Assembly (NCBI GenBank): GCA_011317545.1
Contig: WUJK01000008.1
Coordinates: 310,001-374,000 of the forward strand
Source of the DNA: Coniella vitis
Taxonomy: Eukaryota; Ascomycota; Sordariomycetes; Diaporthales; Schizoparmaceae
Length of the DNA: 64,000 nt
Reading direction: 5' to 3'
In this document: one piece after another, positions 1 through 12,100 of the stretch
Layout of the letters: every line of letters begins with the position of its first letter
Position numbering within the stretch: position 1 is the first letter of the stretch
Position numbers and translations under genes: made by a program
The notes under the pieces: generated by a model
The model's input: the letters and a program-made list of their open reading frames with translations, nothing else
What the model was told of the DNA's origin: nothing
The model's database searches: none

Positions 1-1
1 G

Positions 2-1249
2 AACCGCGCACCGCTCGTTCTGGCCTTTGCGGTCGAGTTGCTGCGCCATACGATGCCGGAGCAGCCGCCGTCAAGCAGGCTGTCACTTGCGCAGGCTGTT
101 GTTAGCGCCAACTCGAGATCCAAGGCTGTAAATATTGGGCTGCAGAAGGGGCCTAGTGCTGACGAGGAAGGATATGGTGAGGGGCAGCCTAGGATAAGAG
201 TTATGGGTCGGGAAGTTGCAGTGCTGAAGCGGGGTGGGTATGAGTGGAAAGGCGAGGAAGAGGAGGACGATAAACAACAAAAGGCACAGGAGGAGACAGT
301 TCTGCCGGAGTCTGGGCATTATACAGCAGGTCAAACCGACACGGTAACTGCAGCCCCTGCAAATACATGGTCAACAAGCACCTCCGTCTCTCTAAAGAAA
401 TCCACATTCATTGCCCGCGCAACCACCATTACCGATTCTGCCCAGCGGCCCAAACTCCTCAAGGCCCTTTTTGACGCCCGTCCAGAACTCCGCTCAGCAA
501 GCCACAATGTCTGGGCGTATCGAATCCGCCCTTCTGAAACGTCCACGAGCACCCAAGTCCGTGAAGCTTCGCATGATGATGGAGAAAGTGGCGGTGGGGA
601 TCTGGTGCTTCGCGTCATGCGCGAGGCGAATGTGGTTGATACCCTGGTCGTCATGACGAGATGGTACGGAGGCATAATGCTGGGCCCGGATCGCTGGCGG
701 CTCATGCGCAATGTTGTCTCGTCTGCCTTGTCGGAGAGACTTCGGCGGACCGGCGTGGAGGCGTCGTTGGCTGGCGAGGCGGTATGGGGATTGGATCTGG
801 AAGCCATGAGAAGCAAGATGAGGGATGGTGGTAGTGGTGGAAGCCATGGGGCCTCCTCTTTTCATTTTGCTGGTGGCCTTGTCTATCATCGTCCAGAAGC
901 AGCACGGAGTTACCTTTTAAAGAGTTTTGCGAGCGCTCCGCTGGAGAATGGCGCGGTTAGTGAGAGGGATGGTACCGCTGTCGCATCATCCACCACGACG
1001 AAAAGAAAACACACAACAATCAAAGCCCAGGATGCGGAAAAGGAAGAAAACTTGGGTTTGCTCCTCGGTGCCTTGCGGCTTCTGTTTGATAGCTGGGCTG
1101 AGGCGCTGGGGCCCCTGGAACTGGATAGGCGGGCGTGGGGGTGGTATACTGCCGTACGGCCCGATGTTGACAGCGGGCTGTCTGGTTGGGGCGCCAAAGG
1201 GACCTTGAGGCTCAAGAGCATTCTTGACTTGAGGAGGAATACTGGGTAA
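2..1249 (+). CDS. IMPACT/UPF0029-domain protein, 5' end outside window
   Basis: The frame is open to the left edge, so the true start lies outside; about 415 residues are visible. A 100-residue segment encoded at about 395-750 reads as an IMPACT N-terminal (UPF0029/YigZ) domain: it begins KKSTFIARA, contains HNVWAYRI, then DLVLRVMREANVVDTLVVMTRWYGG. The MTRWYGGIMLGPDRW stretch is the family hallmark. Yeast Yih1 and mammalian IMPACT use such a domain with an RWD domain to restrain Gcn2. No RWD domain is visible here, so this is a standalone-type fungal member of unknown role. An acidic, Lys/Gln-rich stretch precedes the domain and a variable C-terminal tail follows. No intron is needed. Confidence 0.8.
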   Translation, partial: NRAPLVLAFAVELLRHTMPEQPPSSRLSLAQAVVSANSRSKAVNIGLQKGPSADEEGYGEGQPRIRVMGREVAVLKRGGYEWKGEEEEDDKQQKAQEETVLPESGHYTAGQTDTVTAAPANTWSTSTSVSLKKSTFIARATTITDSAQRPKLLKALFDARPELRSASHNVWAYRIRPSETSTSTQVREASHDDGESGGGDLVLRVMREANVVDTLVVMTRWYGGIMLGPDRWRLMRNVVSSALSERLRRTGVEASLAGEAVWGLDLEAMRSKMRDGGSGGSHGASSFHFAGGLVYHRPEAARSYLLKSFASAPLENGAVSERDGTAVASSTTTKRKHTTIKAQDAEKEENLGLLLGALRLLFDSWAEALGPLELDRRAWGWYTAVRPDVDSGLSGWGAKGTLRLKSILDLRRNTG

Positions 1250-2210
1250 ATGTCTAGATGGGGGGTTGGCATTATTGCTTTTGCGCTGATATAGACCGGT
1301 CTGCTGATGTGAGCGTGAGGGCGTTGTAATTATTCTGCCTAATCAAGCGATCTTTCCAGTGATGTGAGGGGTGCTTATAGAGTCGAAAAAAGAAATTTAC
1401 ATGTTATGATACCATATTAATGACGATAAACTCGCGGACTAGTATTCTTCTGTTCATTTATCAAGTGCAATGGTATATATAGATGAGGTGAAATTGGGAT
1501 CGTAGGGGCTGTATACAGATATATATATATATATTTCAGAGCAGCCCCACCGGGTCTCTACCGTATCATGGCCATGAAAATAGTCACTGTTCGAACTGTT
1601 ATTAGAACCAGCCAGATGCGAATCTGAAAGTCTCAACAAACACCCAACAGTCTTGGTATTTACGTGGCAATGTCATTTGCGTACTCACCACTCTGTGCTG
1701 CTTGGTCATGTACCCTCACACTGGCAGGACTGGGGCAAGCCTACCCAGATAGGGACAAAAAGGCAGCAGGAGGGGGGGGGGGGCTGAGAAAATCCCACAC
1801 ACCCCTGTCAAACGAATGCACCCGACAAAAACCCTTCCAAAAATTTTGGACGGGTTTCCCACTGGCCTTTGTTTGTATTTTTTGGCATTGAAGTGAAGGA
1901 TAGGCTTGCTGTGAAGAAGAACAAGCATTGGACGTAGGATTTTGCGAAGATATTCAACCAACTAGCTAGCTAGCCAACCAGCCAGCCAGCCAGCTCATCA
2001 ACACGCAAACTCTTTGGGCAAGAGCTGTAAAAACAAGGCGGCGACCTTTCCAGTATATTTACCTCAGAAGTGCTGTTCTGAGATACTGTGTGACTAAAAA
2101 GCTAGTCTCCCAATCTTCGATTCACTTTCTTTTGCTTTTCCACTCAACTCAACAAAAAGCCTCACACACATATATATATAACCCAAAACAAAACCAAAAC
2201 CAAAACCAAA
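1250..2210. other. Intergenic region upstream of EFM7-like gene
   Basis: No gene is supported here. It contains a short TA microsatellite near 1519-1534, a G homopolymer near 1772-1782, and tandem CTAGC and CAGC tracts near 1965-1995. A TATA-rich run (2170-2180) and repeated CAAAAC units (2183-2208) lie just before the next ATG and probably form its promoter and leader. Confidence 0.6.
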
Positions 2211-3158
2211 ATGTCGGGCTCAGACAGCGAAGAAGTCGAAAACCATGGCAACATGTTTGACGACCCCGAGGATTTCTACCCGCCCACGCCGCCACCCACG
2301 ACGCAAACCTACACGACGCGCACCAGCAAGACCGTTACGCTGCATCTCGTCGGGTACAGCCCGACCGAGGCGCATCACTTGTGGAATGGCTCGCGCGTGA
2401 TTTCGGACTGGTTCCAGGAGGACCTTGAAGAAGGGCAAGAAGGGCAAGGCCAACGACCGCGTCGGCGGCGGTATGAGGATGAAATCAAGGGCAAGACGGT
2501 TCTGGAGCTCGGCGCCGGGGCGGGATTACCTAGTATCATGGCTGCTGTGCTGGGCGCGAAGAAGGTGGTGGTGACGGACTATCCTGACGTGGACATTGTG
2601 GAAACCATGTGGAAGAATGTGGATGGATGTGAACTGATTCCTCGATCCAAACAACAAGATCAACAACAACAACAACAACAACAATCACCAGCACCACCAG
2701 CAGCGCCAGCAGCCCACAACCAACCACAAGAACAAGGCTTCAACCACGACCAAAACATCATCACCGCCAAGGGCTTCATCTGGGGCGCCGACCCGCGGCC
2801 CCTCCTCGCCGAGCTCGCACCTTTCCACGAGGAGCGCTTCGACGTGCTCATCCTCGCGGACCTGCTCTTCCGCCACTCGGAGCACGGGAAGCTGATTGAC
2901 ACCATCCGGGACACGCTCAAGCGCACGCGCGACGCAAAGGCGCTTGTGTTTTTCACGAGTTATCGTCCGTGGTTGCAGCACAAGGACTTGGCGTTTTTTG
3001 ATTTGGCGCGGGAGAGGGGCTTTGTGGTGGACAAGGTGCTGGAAAAGGTCATGGAGCGGCCCATGTTTGAGAATGATCCTGGTGATGAGGAAATTCGCAA
3101 GACGTGTACGGGGTGGGTTGTTCGGTGGCCTGATGAGGCTGTGGTGGGGTCAGATTGA
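2211..3158 (+). CDS. EFM7: EFM7/NNT1-like protein N-methyltransferase
   Basis: Single-exon, 315-residue class I SAM-dependent methyltransferase. Motif I is LELGAGAGLPS at about residue 98-108, followed by VVTDYPD (SAM-binding acidic loop) and a later DVLILADLLFRHSEH. The N-terminal segment MFDDPEDFYPPTPPP and the HLVGYSP..HLWNGSRV block are typical of fungal Efm7 (formerly Nnt1). In yeast Efm7 methylates the N-terminal region of elongation factor eEF1A; the older name nicotinamide N-methyltransferase persists in annotation. A poly-Gln and Ala/Pro insert at about residues 146-178 is absent from the yeast protein and is probably a loop expansion. The start is the first ATG after a CAAAAC-rich leader. 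The function is inferred from family resemblance. Confidence 0.88.
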   Translation: MSGSDSEEVENHGNMFDDPEDFYPPTPPPTTQTYTTRTSKTVTLHLVGYSPTEAHHLWNGSRVISDWFQEDLEEGQEGQGQRPRRRRYEDEIKGKTVLELGAGAGLPSIMAAVLGAKKVVVTDYPDVDIVETMWKNVDGCELIPRSKQQDQQQQQQQQSPAPPAAPAAHNQPQEQGFNHDQNIITAKGFIWGADPRPLLAELAPFHEERFDVLILADLLFRHSEHGKLIDTIRDTLKRTRDAKALVFFTSYRPWLQHKDLAFFDLARERGFVVDKVLEKVMERPMFENDPGDEEIRKTCTGWVVRWPDEAVVGSD

Positions 3159-3680
3159 GGGAGGAGCTGGACAAGAAAAGATGAGAGATGGGAGATAAGG
3201 GAGATGGGAACGAAAGCAAGGCAGAAAAGAGATCGAGAGTAGCGCCATTGACACTATACCAAAATGCGTGTTCGGAACAGCAATGTGCGGGAAGGGTGGC
3301 CGCGGAATGCCATTTTAGAGTGTCTGGGTTGGAGTGTATAATCAGGTTTAGAGACGTGTCATGGTGGGCGGCATCTGCCCACTTCTACCTATATCTGAAG
3401 CTATAACGACTAGGTACGCTGTGGAATGCATAAGATGATAGACATGTTGTTCACAAAAGGGCTCGCTTGCATCGCCCAAGGTTCCTGCCCACATCTTCCG
3501 CGGAGTCCGTTTTAGTACCTGCCCTCACTTTATCGTCTGTCCTATTTGTTCAGCGTACAAGATCCTTTTCACCTGGGATCTCATCAAGTCAATTAAACAT
3601 TACTAGCTTACTTTGCCAAGTCTTGACGTGTCAAGGTCTTGTAAATGAAATGTCAGCCAATAACTCAGTCCTGAAGCTTC
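3159..3680. other. Convergent intergenic region
   Basis: This 522-base stretch lies between the 3' ends of two convergent genes. I see only likely 3' UTR sequence and no supported gene or RNA. Confidence 0.5.
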
Positions 3681-5486
3681 TTACTGTTGCGGCAACCCCG
3701 GAGTCCCCAGAGACGCGTCATACTTCATGGTCTCATGGTACAGACTGCCCGGCGGACTCGAATATGCCGGCGGAGTGTGGGTGTGCAAGACAGCTTCCGG
3801 ACGGAAGCCGTCTGTGACGAGGAATGCGTTTGCGTTGTACGATGAACTCGTTGATGTCGACCATCTCCTCTGTAGCGGCCGCACCGGAGCAGCACCAGCA
3901 CCTGTAGCAGTTTCCTCTGGCCAAAATGCTGGTGGTGGACGAAGATTTAAAGGACCTGCGAGGGAGATGGAATCGCTGTCACTTGCAAGTAAGGTTGTTG
4001 TTGTTGTTGTTGTTGTTGTTGTCAAGGTGCCCCAGCGGTTAGAGCTGTTGTGGGATGCAACTGACAAGGTGCGTGAAGGTATAGGTGTAGTGGGGCTGTG
4101 GTTATCTCTGCTTCTTAAAGAGCGGATCGGCGGCCCTTGTTGCTCTTGTTGTTGACCAGGCGATGGGGAGAAGAATGGTGGCCTTACTTGCTCAGCAGCG
4201 TCCAGCAGCGGATCGTCGTTTATATTGGATGATGGTGCGTGCTGTGTAAAGGTAGTGGCGTGGAAACGCCAGGGAAAGCTGATGAAGTTGATGGGATAGC
4301 AATGTCGTCTGCTTTGGCTCGCCTTTTCTGGATCCTCAGTGCCGCGGTCTCCATTTGCTCCAGCCTTGAAATAGTACTGCTGCTGCTGCTGCTGGAGGTA
4401 CAGGACAGACAAGAGAATAGAGAAGGTGTACGAGAAGCTGTCAACCCAAAGGGTCAGTCCCCCAGGTTTCGTACATCTTTGTCATGTGAAAGAACAGGAG
4501 TTTCTCTTCTCCCATGTCGACTTACATGGCCAACACGGACAGGCCGTAGACGGTCCTGGGAAAGGCACAGACCCGATCCAGCTCGGCAGTCAGAGCTGCA
4601 GACCATGCCCACCCGATGCGGCTGGTCTCGAAGCCGGTGGCTGGCTGGTGGAGCAAGTCGTTGCCTTCATCTATGTACCGAATGGCAGTTGGTTGACGTT
4701 AGAAATAGGCTCTTGCACATGGAGGATTGTCTTGGTCGTAGTCGGATTTATCTCTAGTGGAGCCATGATGCAGCTGTCCTGGAAGGAATGGATCGTGGAT
4801 CGATTGCATCAGTACGACAAGAGACAGGGACACACATACTGTTGGCTGGTGTGAAACCGTGGCAGTCGGCTGGGAGACCAGTGTAAGCGAGCAAAGTGAT
4901 ATCAGCCAGACAAATGCCCACCATGGCAAGATCGCCAGGCACGGAGAGAACGGCACAGGCACGCCATATTCGTTGTAAGCGCAGCGTCTTGGCGATGTGG
5001 ACACCGCAGATGACGAGAGTGGCATAGACGAGAGTTACGAGACTCTGGTTCTGTCAGCACAGCACTCATCCACGAGTGGGCGCGGGTGTGAGCGCGGCAC
5101 ATCTTGCCCGTTATCCTGCTTTAAATGGGATGACTCGACAGCCACATGAAAAGACTCGTGACAGTTTGGCTGGCTTGCTCGCTGGCTGGTTGGCTACCTA
5201 CCAGAAGTTGAACAGTCCTCAAGTCGGTAGTCTGGCTGAGATGACTGCCCTTGCTGTGATGATAGAGCAGGGCCAGGGATGTGAAGGCAGACAGCGATGA
5301 GGTCCACTGCCAAACGCGCAAGGCCGCCAGACCAAAGCCCAAGAGGCTCAGGTTGAGGCCAGTCTCTGGCGCAGGCATTCTGGCACTGGCTTCGTCCATG
5401 TCGGCGGCCGGAAGTGGACGAGTTGGCTGTGTGTCTGTTGGCTGGTGGGCGCCTTCGATATCAGGAAGGTCAAGAGAAAAGGCCAA
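3681..5486 (-). CDS. Four-TM membrane protein (MARVEL-like), paralogue A
   Basis: Proposed exons on the minus strand are 5486-5202, 5050-4840, 4670-4526 and 4437-3681, giving 465 residues. Introns of 151, 169 and 88 nt have GTAGGT, GTATGT and GTAAGT donors, AG acceptors and phases 0, 1 and 2. Hydrophobic segments include LSLLGFGLAALRVW (exon 1), LVTLVYATLVICGV and LAMVGICLADITLLAYTGL (exon 2) and VYGLSVLAIFSYTFSILLSV (exon 3/4 junction). A 230-residue Ser/Thr/Pro-rich cytoplasmic-type tail with a poly-Thr run follows. The spacing of TMs, the GLP.(D/N)C.G motif and the ELD(K/R).C motif before TM4 match the gene at 30169-31625, which has the same exon count and intron phases. This resembles fungal MARVEL-like proteins, but the domain call is inference. 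An ATG further in (about residue 30) could be the real start. Confidence 0.72.
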
Positions 5487-5788
5487 TGCTCTGTATGCAC
5501 GTCACGCAGTGGCGAGAGGGGCCCGCTGGAGATGCTGATGGGGTAAATCTCGCCTTGATCCAAGCAGTTAGCAGTGATATTCGCAAAGCAGCATGGGGCC
5601 TCCAGACTCGACTGCTCCAAGGGATAAATGGCCTCAGAAATACGGAATCAAGCATCTGGCTGACCGATCAACTAGCCACCATCCATCCCGCTGGTATGTT
5701 GCTGCCTGGGGAAGGGTATTGAGTGTGCGCTGGTGCAAGTTGGCTCAGCCACCGCCCAGTCTTTGCGTCGAGTTGGTGGTGCACGTAC

Positions 5789-5793
5789 ATAGT
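5789..5793. repeat. Target site duplication ATAGT, left
   Basis: ATAGT directly precedes the left 213-bp LTR and is repeated at 28635-28639 directly after the right LTR. This is the 5-bp duplication expected for LTR-element integration. Confidence 0.9.
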
Positions 5794-6006
5794 TGTGAAA
5801 ATGGCATTCAACCCTAACCCGAAAGCCATTATATCAGCCTGACAATGGGCTTTACATAAGCAGAACAATGGCTTCGGCAACACTCAAATATTCGAATAAT
5901 AGCTCTTTTTTACAGCTAGATATATAGAATATATACTCTTTTAACCTCTCTTTTATTTCGCCTATTTCAGCTGATAACTAAGCTTTATATATACCTTATT
6001 TTCTTA
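5794..6006 (+). repeat. Copia left LTR
   Basis: A 213-bp repeat starting TGTGAAAATGG and ending CTTA. It aligns without gaps to 28422-28634, differing by transitions only. Its first 90 bases keep CA and TG dinucleotides; from about 5880 on they are converted, so the RIP boundary lies inside this LTR. Confidence 0.9.
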
Positions 6007-6201
6007 GTTATAAGCCCGGATACGAGCTAAACAGCTAGAATCTCCTTTTCCTAAGTAAACGTATAAGCTTACTAGTTAAAATTACTTTCATTTAATATCT
6101 TTAATCCCTAATAATAGCGTAAATCGACTATCTAAGCCGTAAAGACCTACTTTTCTTACGATAGCTTTAGAGGACTTTAAATATTAGGTAAAATATACGG
6201 A
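6007..6201. other. Copia 5' untranslated internal region
   Basis: RIP-mutated sequence between the left LTR and the 196-bp insertion. A primer-binding site would be expected at its start (from 6007), but I could not match the bases to a tRNA 3' end with confidence. Confidence 0.4.
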
Positions 6202-6206
6202 TTCTA

Positions 6207-6402
6207 TATCACAGGCCCACCAAGCTGTGATATTGCCTTCGCCCGATGTGCCTGATAAGTTGACTAGATCTTCTGAAACGTGTTCAGAAGATTGCGTACC
6301 TTTTGCCTCAACCGCCCAAGCGAAAGGTTCCGTACGTACGTCGGAGACGGCCGCAGGAACGCTAGTCAATTCCTGGAGCCCCACAGGGGCCAGCCCGTCA
6401 CA
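6207..6402. mobile_element. 196-bp GC-rich solo-LTR or short non-autonomous element, not RIP-mutated
   Basis: The sequence starts TATCACAGGCCCAC and ends GCCCGTCACA, and is flanked on both sides by TTCTA (6202-6206 and 6403-6407). The first 14 bases equal the combined consensus of the Gypsy LTR starts in this window, and the end GCCCGT..ACA resembles the Gypsy LTR end. The interior differs. It is rich in CA and TG, unlike everything around it. It contains a perfect 10-bp hairpin (arms 6268-6277 and 6283-6292, loop ACGTG) and a GCCCC-ACA-GGGGC hairpin (6378-6390). The simplest reading is a solo LTR or miniature element mobilised by a Gypsy-type integrase. It may have escaped RIP because it is short or because it inserted after RIP ended. 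Confidence 0.75.
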
Positions 6403-6449
6403 TTCTATTACCTTTCCGGTATAGTACGCTACGCTTAGGGCCTATTATT

Positions 6450-7394
6450 AGCAAAAAGGTATCTAGTCCGATATAAACCCTAAAGACCCTAATACGTAAA
6501 TAACTAATCTAAATATACCTATATAAGTATAATCGGATAAAATACTATATAGAGGTCTTCTTAATAACTATAAGAAGACTTACGATAACTTAGACGAGGG
6601 ATTTATACCTCCGATATAGGAATAATACTAGCGATTCTATAATAAATAAGTCCGAAACTATTAAATCGGTCTATCGGCCGAGAAGGAGAAGAAAATAGCT
6701 ATCGAAAAGATCGCTACCTAGATTAATAAGACGGTCCTAGACTCTCTACTTTAGCCTATTTATATAAACCTCGCTAAGACTAAAGGTTAATAGATATTTA
6801 AGGACCTTATAAAGAAACTAAAGGAGGAATTATTACCTTCGGATATTATTATATAAAACTTCGTTCGCTAAAAATATCTTATAGTTCTCGAGAAAGCTAG
6901 ATATCCGACTTTAGCCTTTAAATAGCTAAACGAGTATATATAGGCGTATATTTAAGCTAAAGTAAATAACCTCTCTAAGGCTACGGGAACGTATACTACG
7001 GAGCTATTCCTTATAGCTATTTAGTATCGCCTAGCTCTAAACTAGGTAACTCGAATATTATAGGATTATATTACGAACTAAGCAATTAGTAAGGATATCC
7101 TATCTATTAAGTACTACTCTAAAGCTTATTCTACCCTTCTTTTAATCGACTTAATCTCTAATAAAGGGTTAAAAACGGGTATTAACGTATTTAATATACT
7201 AGTCTATACTAACTCGGTATAAAACGGTAATTTCGGTAAATCCTTTACTAATAAGAAGTATCCAGACTATAAGTATCTATATAAAACTCTATCTTATTAC
7301 TATAGCTAGCAATTATAAACCTATTAGCGGCTTAAATAGGTATATAACGGGACGAAACCGGATAATACGGAGGCTACGCTAAATAAGAAAGAGA
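6450..7394 (+). pseudogene. Copia gag remnant
   Basis: One frame reads through this segment with in-frame TAA/TAG codons at positions where Gln or Trp would fit. The readable product has long helical Lys/Glu/Leu-rich stretches typical of Gag, and near 7255-7310 a Tyr/His-rich patch where a zinc knuckle could have been (Cys to Tyr changes fit RIP). The frame is cut at 7399 by the Gypsy insertion. The start is not determinable. Confidence 0.6.
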
Positions 7395-7399
7395 TCTAC

Positions 7400-7738
7400 T
7401 ATTACAGGCCCACGGGTAAATGCACGGCTTCGGCATACTAGGGCACGAAGCCTTAGTTAGTATATTCCCTTCTCGTCTAGAGACTAGTATTATATAAGCG
7501 CTAAATAAGAGCGTCTCCCGAGTAGCTTATAAGTCGTATAAAAGACTATCGATAAGAGGACCCGTATCGACGGTAGACCTATAGAAAACTCTATCTATAG
7601 GTAGATCCTAAACGTAAGAGCTACTTAAGAGTAGCTCTCGCGCTACTATATAGATACTATTCTTACTTCTCTCCTTAAGTTAATTAATAATAGAAATTAA
7701 GATCGAAACTATAAACGCTCTCTTAATACCCGTTTATA
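7400..7738 (+). repeat. Gypsy copy 1 5' LTR
   Basis: A 339-bp LTR from TATTACAGGCCC to CCCGTTTATA. The TG start is probably mutated to TA and the CA end to TA by RIP. Patches of CA and TG survive in its first 60 bases. Confidence 0.9.
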
Positions 7739-8039
7739 TTTAACTAACTTTATTTCTACCTACCTTATATATCTAACGGTATTTATATACTTATTTAGTA
7801 TATAGCCTTAGGATATTATACCCCTATAACGAGTAATTCGGGTAACTCCTTACTTAAGCGAATAATAATAATAATAATATAATAATAACTATATAATAAA
7901 TAATTATTTAAATAATAGAAGAATAGCGGTATATTATTAAAGAAGTAGTATAATAATAGCGCGAAGATAGTATACGAAACCTAGAAGCGTTTATAGTACG
8001 ATTTATATAAATCGAATAATCCTATAGCCTATTATTATA

Positions 8040-9104
8040 GGAGCTATTAGTAAGTATTAGTAATATAGCGGCCGAATATCCTAACCCGGTACCTAACGAA
8101 TTAGAAGATACTTATACCCCTACCTCCTAAGATATAGAAAACGCCGATATTAATATAGATAAAGCCCTAGAGAGTATAATCGTACCTAAATATAAGCCCC
8201 TTTCTTAGCTAGCAAACTTTAAGGGTATATATATTTAATTCCTAGCTTAGGAGTATATTATAAGGTATAAACTCGTCCGAGATACCTACTTTATCGGGAA
8301 TTATATAGATAAGTTCTAAGAAATCTATAAGTACCTAGAGGGAGATATAAAGGTTATAATAAGGAGCTATTATATCGTAGGAGGAGAGTATAACCTTTAG
8401 AAACCCTCCTTATTCCTATAATAGCTCCGCTACCGATACTACGATAAGAACTATATTATTACTACTTCTTAGAGGCTTAGGAGTTTTATTTAGAAGAAAG
8501 GCTAATCCTTCCCTAACTTCTTCTCTTAATAGGAGAAGTTACTAATAGACTCCGGCGGTATAAAATAGCCGGATTTAGCTAAGTTAATATACCTAAAGGG
8601 CGCTATTAATAGTATATTATATATATAGCTTATTAATATAGAAATACCGTTAATATATAACGATTAAGTAAAGAAAGCGTTTTATATCTCGGCTAAGCTA
8701 GAAAGTTATATCGCTATCCGAGATAGTAGCTATACTTTACCCTTAAGCTACTTATCCGGAGCTATAGTATAGCGCTTTAGGACGACCTAGCGAGCGGGAG
8801 GAAACGGATAAAAACCGTAAAACCCTTATATAAATCCCGATAGAGATATAGTTATAACTAGTATTAACGCTTTATAGGCTAATAAATAGCGTATAAGGTA
8901 GGTTAACTAAGCGGAGATTAGGTATAGGAAAGAGTAGGGACTTTATTATAGGTATAGATATTCGAACTATAGAATCGCTTATTACCCCTTCCTACCCGTA
9001 TACCCGCTTATTAACTTAGGAGTTATACGGGAGATAGATATTAATATTACTAATATTAACCTTATTAACCTTAATAATACTACCGAAGAATAGGAGGAAA
9101 ACTA
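8040..9104 (+). pseudogene. Gypsy copy 1 gag remnant
   Basis: A Gag-like frame with RIP stops. At 8940-8985 a CCHC zinc knuckle (C-x2-C-x4-H-x4-C) can be recognised, but its first two Cys codons and the His now read Tyr (TAT), as expected from TG to TA and CA to TA changes. The end is an in-frame TAA at about 9102. The start is uncertain. Confidence 0.6.
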
Positions 9105-9129
9105 ACTACTCCTATATAGAGTTATATAT

Positions 9130-12100
9130 AGGAGCTTATAGGTTTCGACTTTAGCTTATAAGAAGTAAGGCGTTAAATAAATAGGAACTATTTTATAATA
9201 GACCTATTCTATAATTTAACTCTATTTATCCTAGTATTTATTAATTCTAGCTATAACTATTATTTTATTATAAGCGAGATACTCGTATATAAGTTAAAAC
9301 TTCTATATATATCTATCCCGCTTAGGACCCTTTATTAATTATTAAAGGAGAGAATATCGTATAAGTAGCCTATTATCCGCTATATAACCTACCTTAATAT
9401 AGACTTAAACGGGTATTTATATCGTATTTAGGCCTATATAATCCCCCGCCTTTAGTATAACTTCGTTTTAGAAAAACCTTAGGTAGAAAGAGAGAGGGTA
9501 ATATATATAGCTTATAAATACCGCCTAAGTATCGGATAAGTAGGAGGATTAGAGGTTTAGGAATAAGGATATAGCCTTAAGAACTTTAACTATATATTTA
9601 TTAATACCCTTATTATCTAAAGCGAAGTTCGGCGTATAAAACGCTTAAGTACTACTTAGGTAGCGTTTTTTAGTATTATAATAGCCGATATTACTAAGGC
9701 CCTATTACCGAAAGTAGAATCCTCGGTTAATAAGAAACTCCCCTTAGAGTATTATAAGTTCCGGAACCTCTTTAATAAGGATATAGCTTCCGTATTACTA
9801 CCGTATAAAGAGGGAGCGGATTATAAGATTCGGCTATATAAAAAGGCGGATAGGTTTACTATAAACGCCTTATAAGGCTTATTATATAGGATATCTAGAG
9901 AAGAACTTATTATACTAAGGAAGACTCTTACCGAGCTATTCGATATAAGCTATATTAGAGCTAATAGCTCTTTAATAGGAGCTTCTATAATCTTTATTAA
10001 GAAACTAAAGGGCGGCCTTTATTTTTATATAAACTACTATATACTTAACGTTATTTCGGAAGCCGACCGTTACCCGCTCCCCCTTATTAAAGAAACCCTA
10101 TTTAATATTATAAACGCTAAATATTTTATTAAGCTCGATATATAAATAGCGTTTTATAAGCTTTATATTAAGGAAGGAGATAAGTAGAAGACTACCTTTT
10201 ATATAAGGTATAGCTTCTTCGAATAGCTAGTAACCCCGTTCGGATTTATAAGCGCTCCCGTAATATTCTAGCGCTATATTAATAACGCTCTACGCCCCTA
10301 CCTAGATATCTTCTATTTATCTTATATCGATAATATTCTAATATATACCGACGGTATAGCTAAAGATTACCGAGTAAAGGTAAAGCTAATATTATATATT
10401 CTCGAAATAATAGGTTTAAATCTAGATATCGCTAAGTATAAATTCGGTATAACCGAGACGAAGTACCTAGGCTTTATTATCGAAACAGGGGTAGGGATTT
10501 ATATAAACCCCGAGAAGGTATACGCTATATACGATTAGGAGGCTCCGAAGACGGTTAAAAGAGTCTATAACTTCCTAGGATTTATAAACTTCTATTATTA
10601 GTTTATTACTAATTATTCCGAAATCGTAAAGCCCCTCCTAGCCTTAATTAAAAAGGGGGTTTTATTTAGGTTTAGGGAGTAGGAAGAAGCTATATTTAAA
10701 TAGCTAAAGCGTCTCTTTATTAATAAGCCCGTACTCGCTTAATAGGATCCGGATAAGGAGATAATACTAAAAGCGGATTATTCTAGCTATTCGTTAAGCG
10801 GCTACCTCTCTTAAAGGGATAAGTATAATATCCTCCGCCCGGTAGTATACTACTCGTACTACCTAAGCCTTATAGAGTATAACTATAAGATCTACGATAA
10901 GGAATTATTAGCTGTTATTAATTACTTAAGAGTATAGGATATAAAGCTTAGGGGTATTATATTATTATTTATAATTTACTCGGATTATAAGAACCTCGAA
11001 TATTTTATAATATTATAATATCTTACCGAAAAGTAGGTCCGTTAGTCCGAGATAATAGCTTATTTTCGATATTATTTAATTTATTATATAGGAGTAGCTA
11101 ATAAGTATTTAAACGCCCTCTCGAGGAAGGAGTAGGATATACTATATAATATATCTAACGAACGCCTCGCCGGTAGGTAAATCTAGCTTTTACTATCGAT
11201 AGAGATAAGCTAAGTTATAGTATATAATAAGCTATTACTAATAAGTAGCGAGGTTTTTATATAAGAGGAGCTCTAATACCTATAGGATAATACTACCTTA
11301 TATAATAAGGTATATTCCTAGCTTATAGGTATAATCTATAGAGGTAAATGCTCTTTTCCCCTTTACCTACGGATATCCGAAGGTAAGCCTATTAAGGTAT
11401 TTATAGCGGAGTATTCGATCGATAAGAAAGGATTATTTAGGTTCTACGAATAGCTCTAATTACCCGATTAAGAACCCTTATATACTAAACTAATATAGAA
11501 TATCTATAATTCTACCCTATCTAATTACCTAAGAAGGGATATTATTATTACGATAATAATAAGGGGTTATTTCTAGCTAGGTATATATTATAATATTCGG
11601 CGGTTTATACGAAATTATAACGTTTATAGATATAAGACGGTATAAAGATATTAAAAGAAGGGCCTTTTTAAACCCCTACTAATACCTAAGCGGGTATAGA
11701 GCGAGTTATCTATAGACTTTATAATCGACCTCCCCTATAAGGATAATATAAGAGAGGCTTACTTAATAATAATTATAGACCGATTAACGAAAGCTATTAT
11801 ACTCGAAGCTATATATAATATAAGCGCGGAAGTATATATAGAGTAGTTCTTATATTATTACTAGCAGTTCTATAGTTTCCCTAAAGTAATAATTAGTAAC
11901 CGAGGCTCGAATTAGGTAGGAGGGTTTTAGCGCCGATTATATAAGTTTATAAAGATAGAGTAGCGCCTAAGTACCGCTTTCTACCTATAAATAGATAAAG
12001 CTATAAAAAGGGTAAACTAAGAGGTTATAAACTACCTCTAAGCGTTCGTTATATATATATAATTAGATTAGCTAATACTCCTACCTAGCGCTTAACTAAC

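Noticed and set aside
4426..4854. Plus-strand open frame with a hydrophobic segment
   Set aside because: It lies opposite the exons and introns of the minus-strand four-exon membrane gene, which has coherent splice phases and a paralogue; the plus frame has neither.
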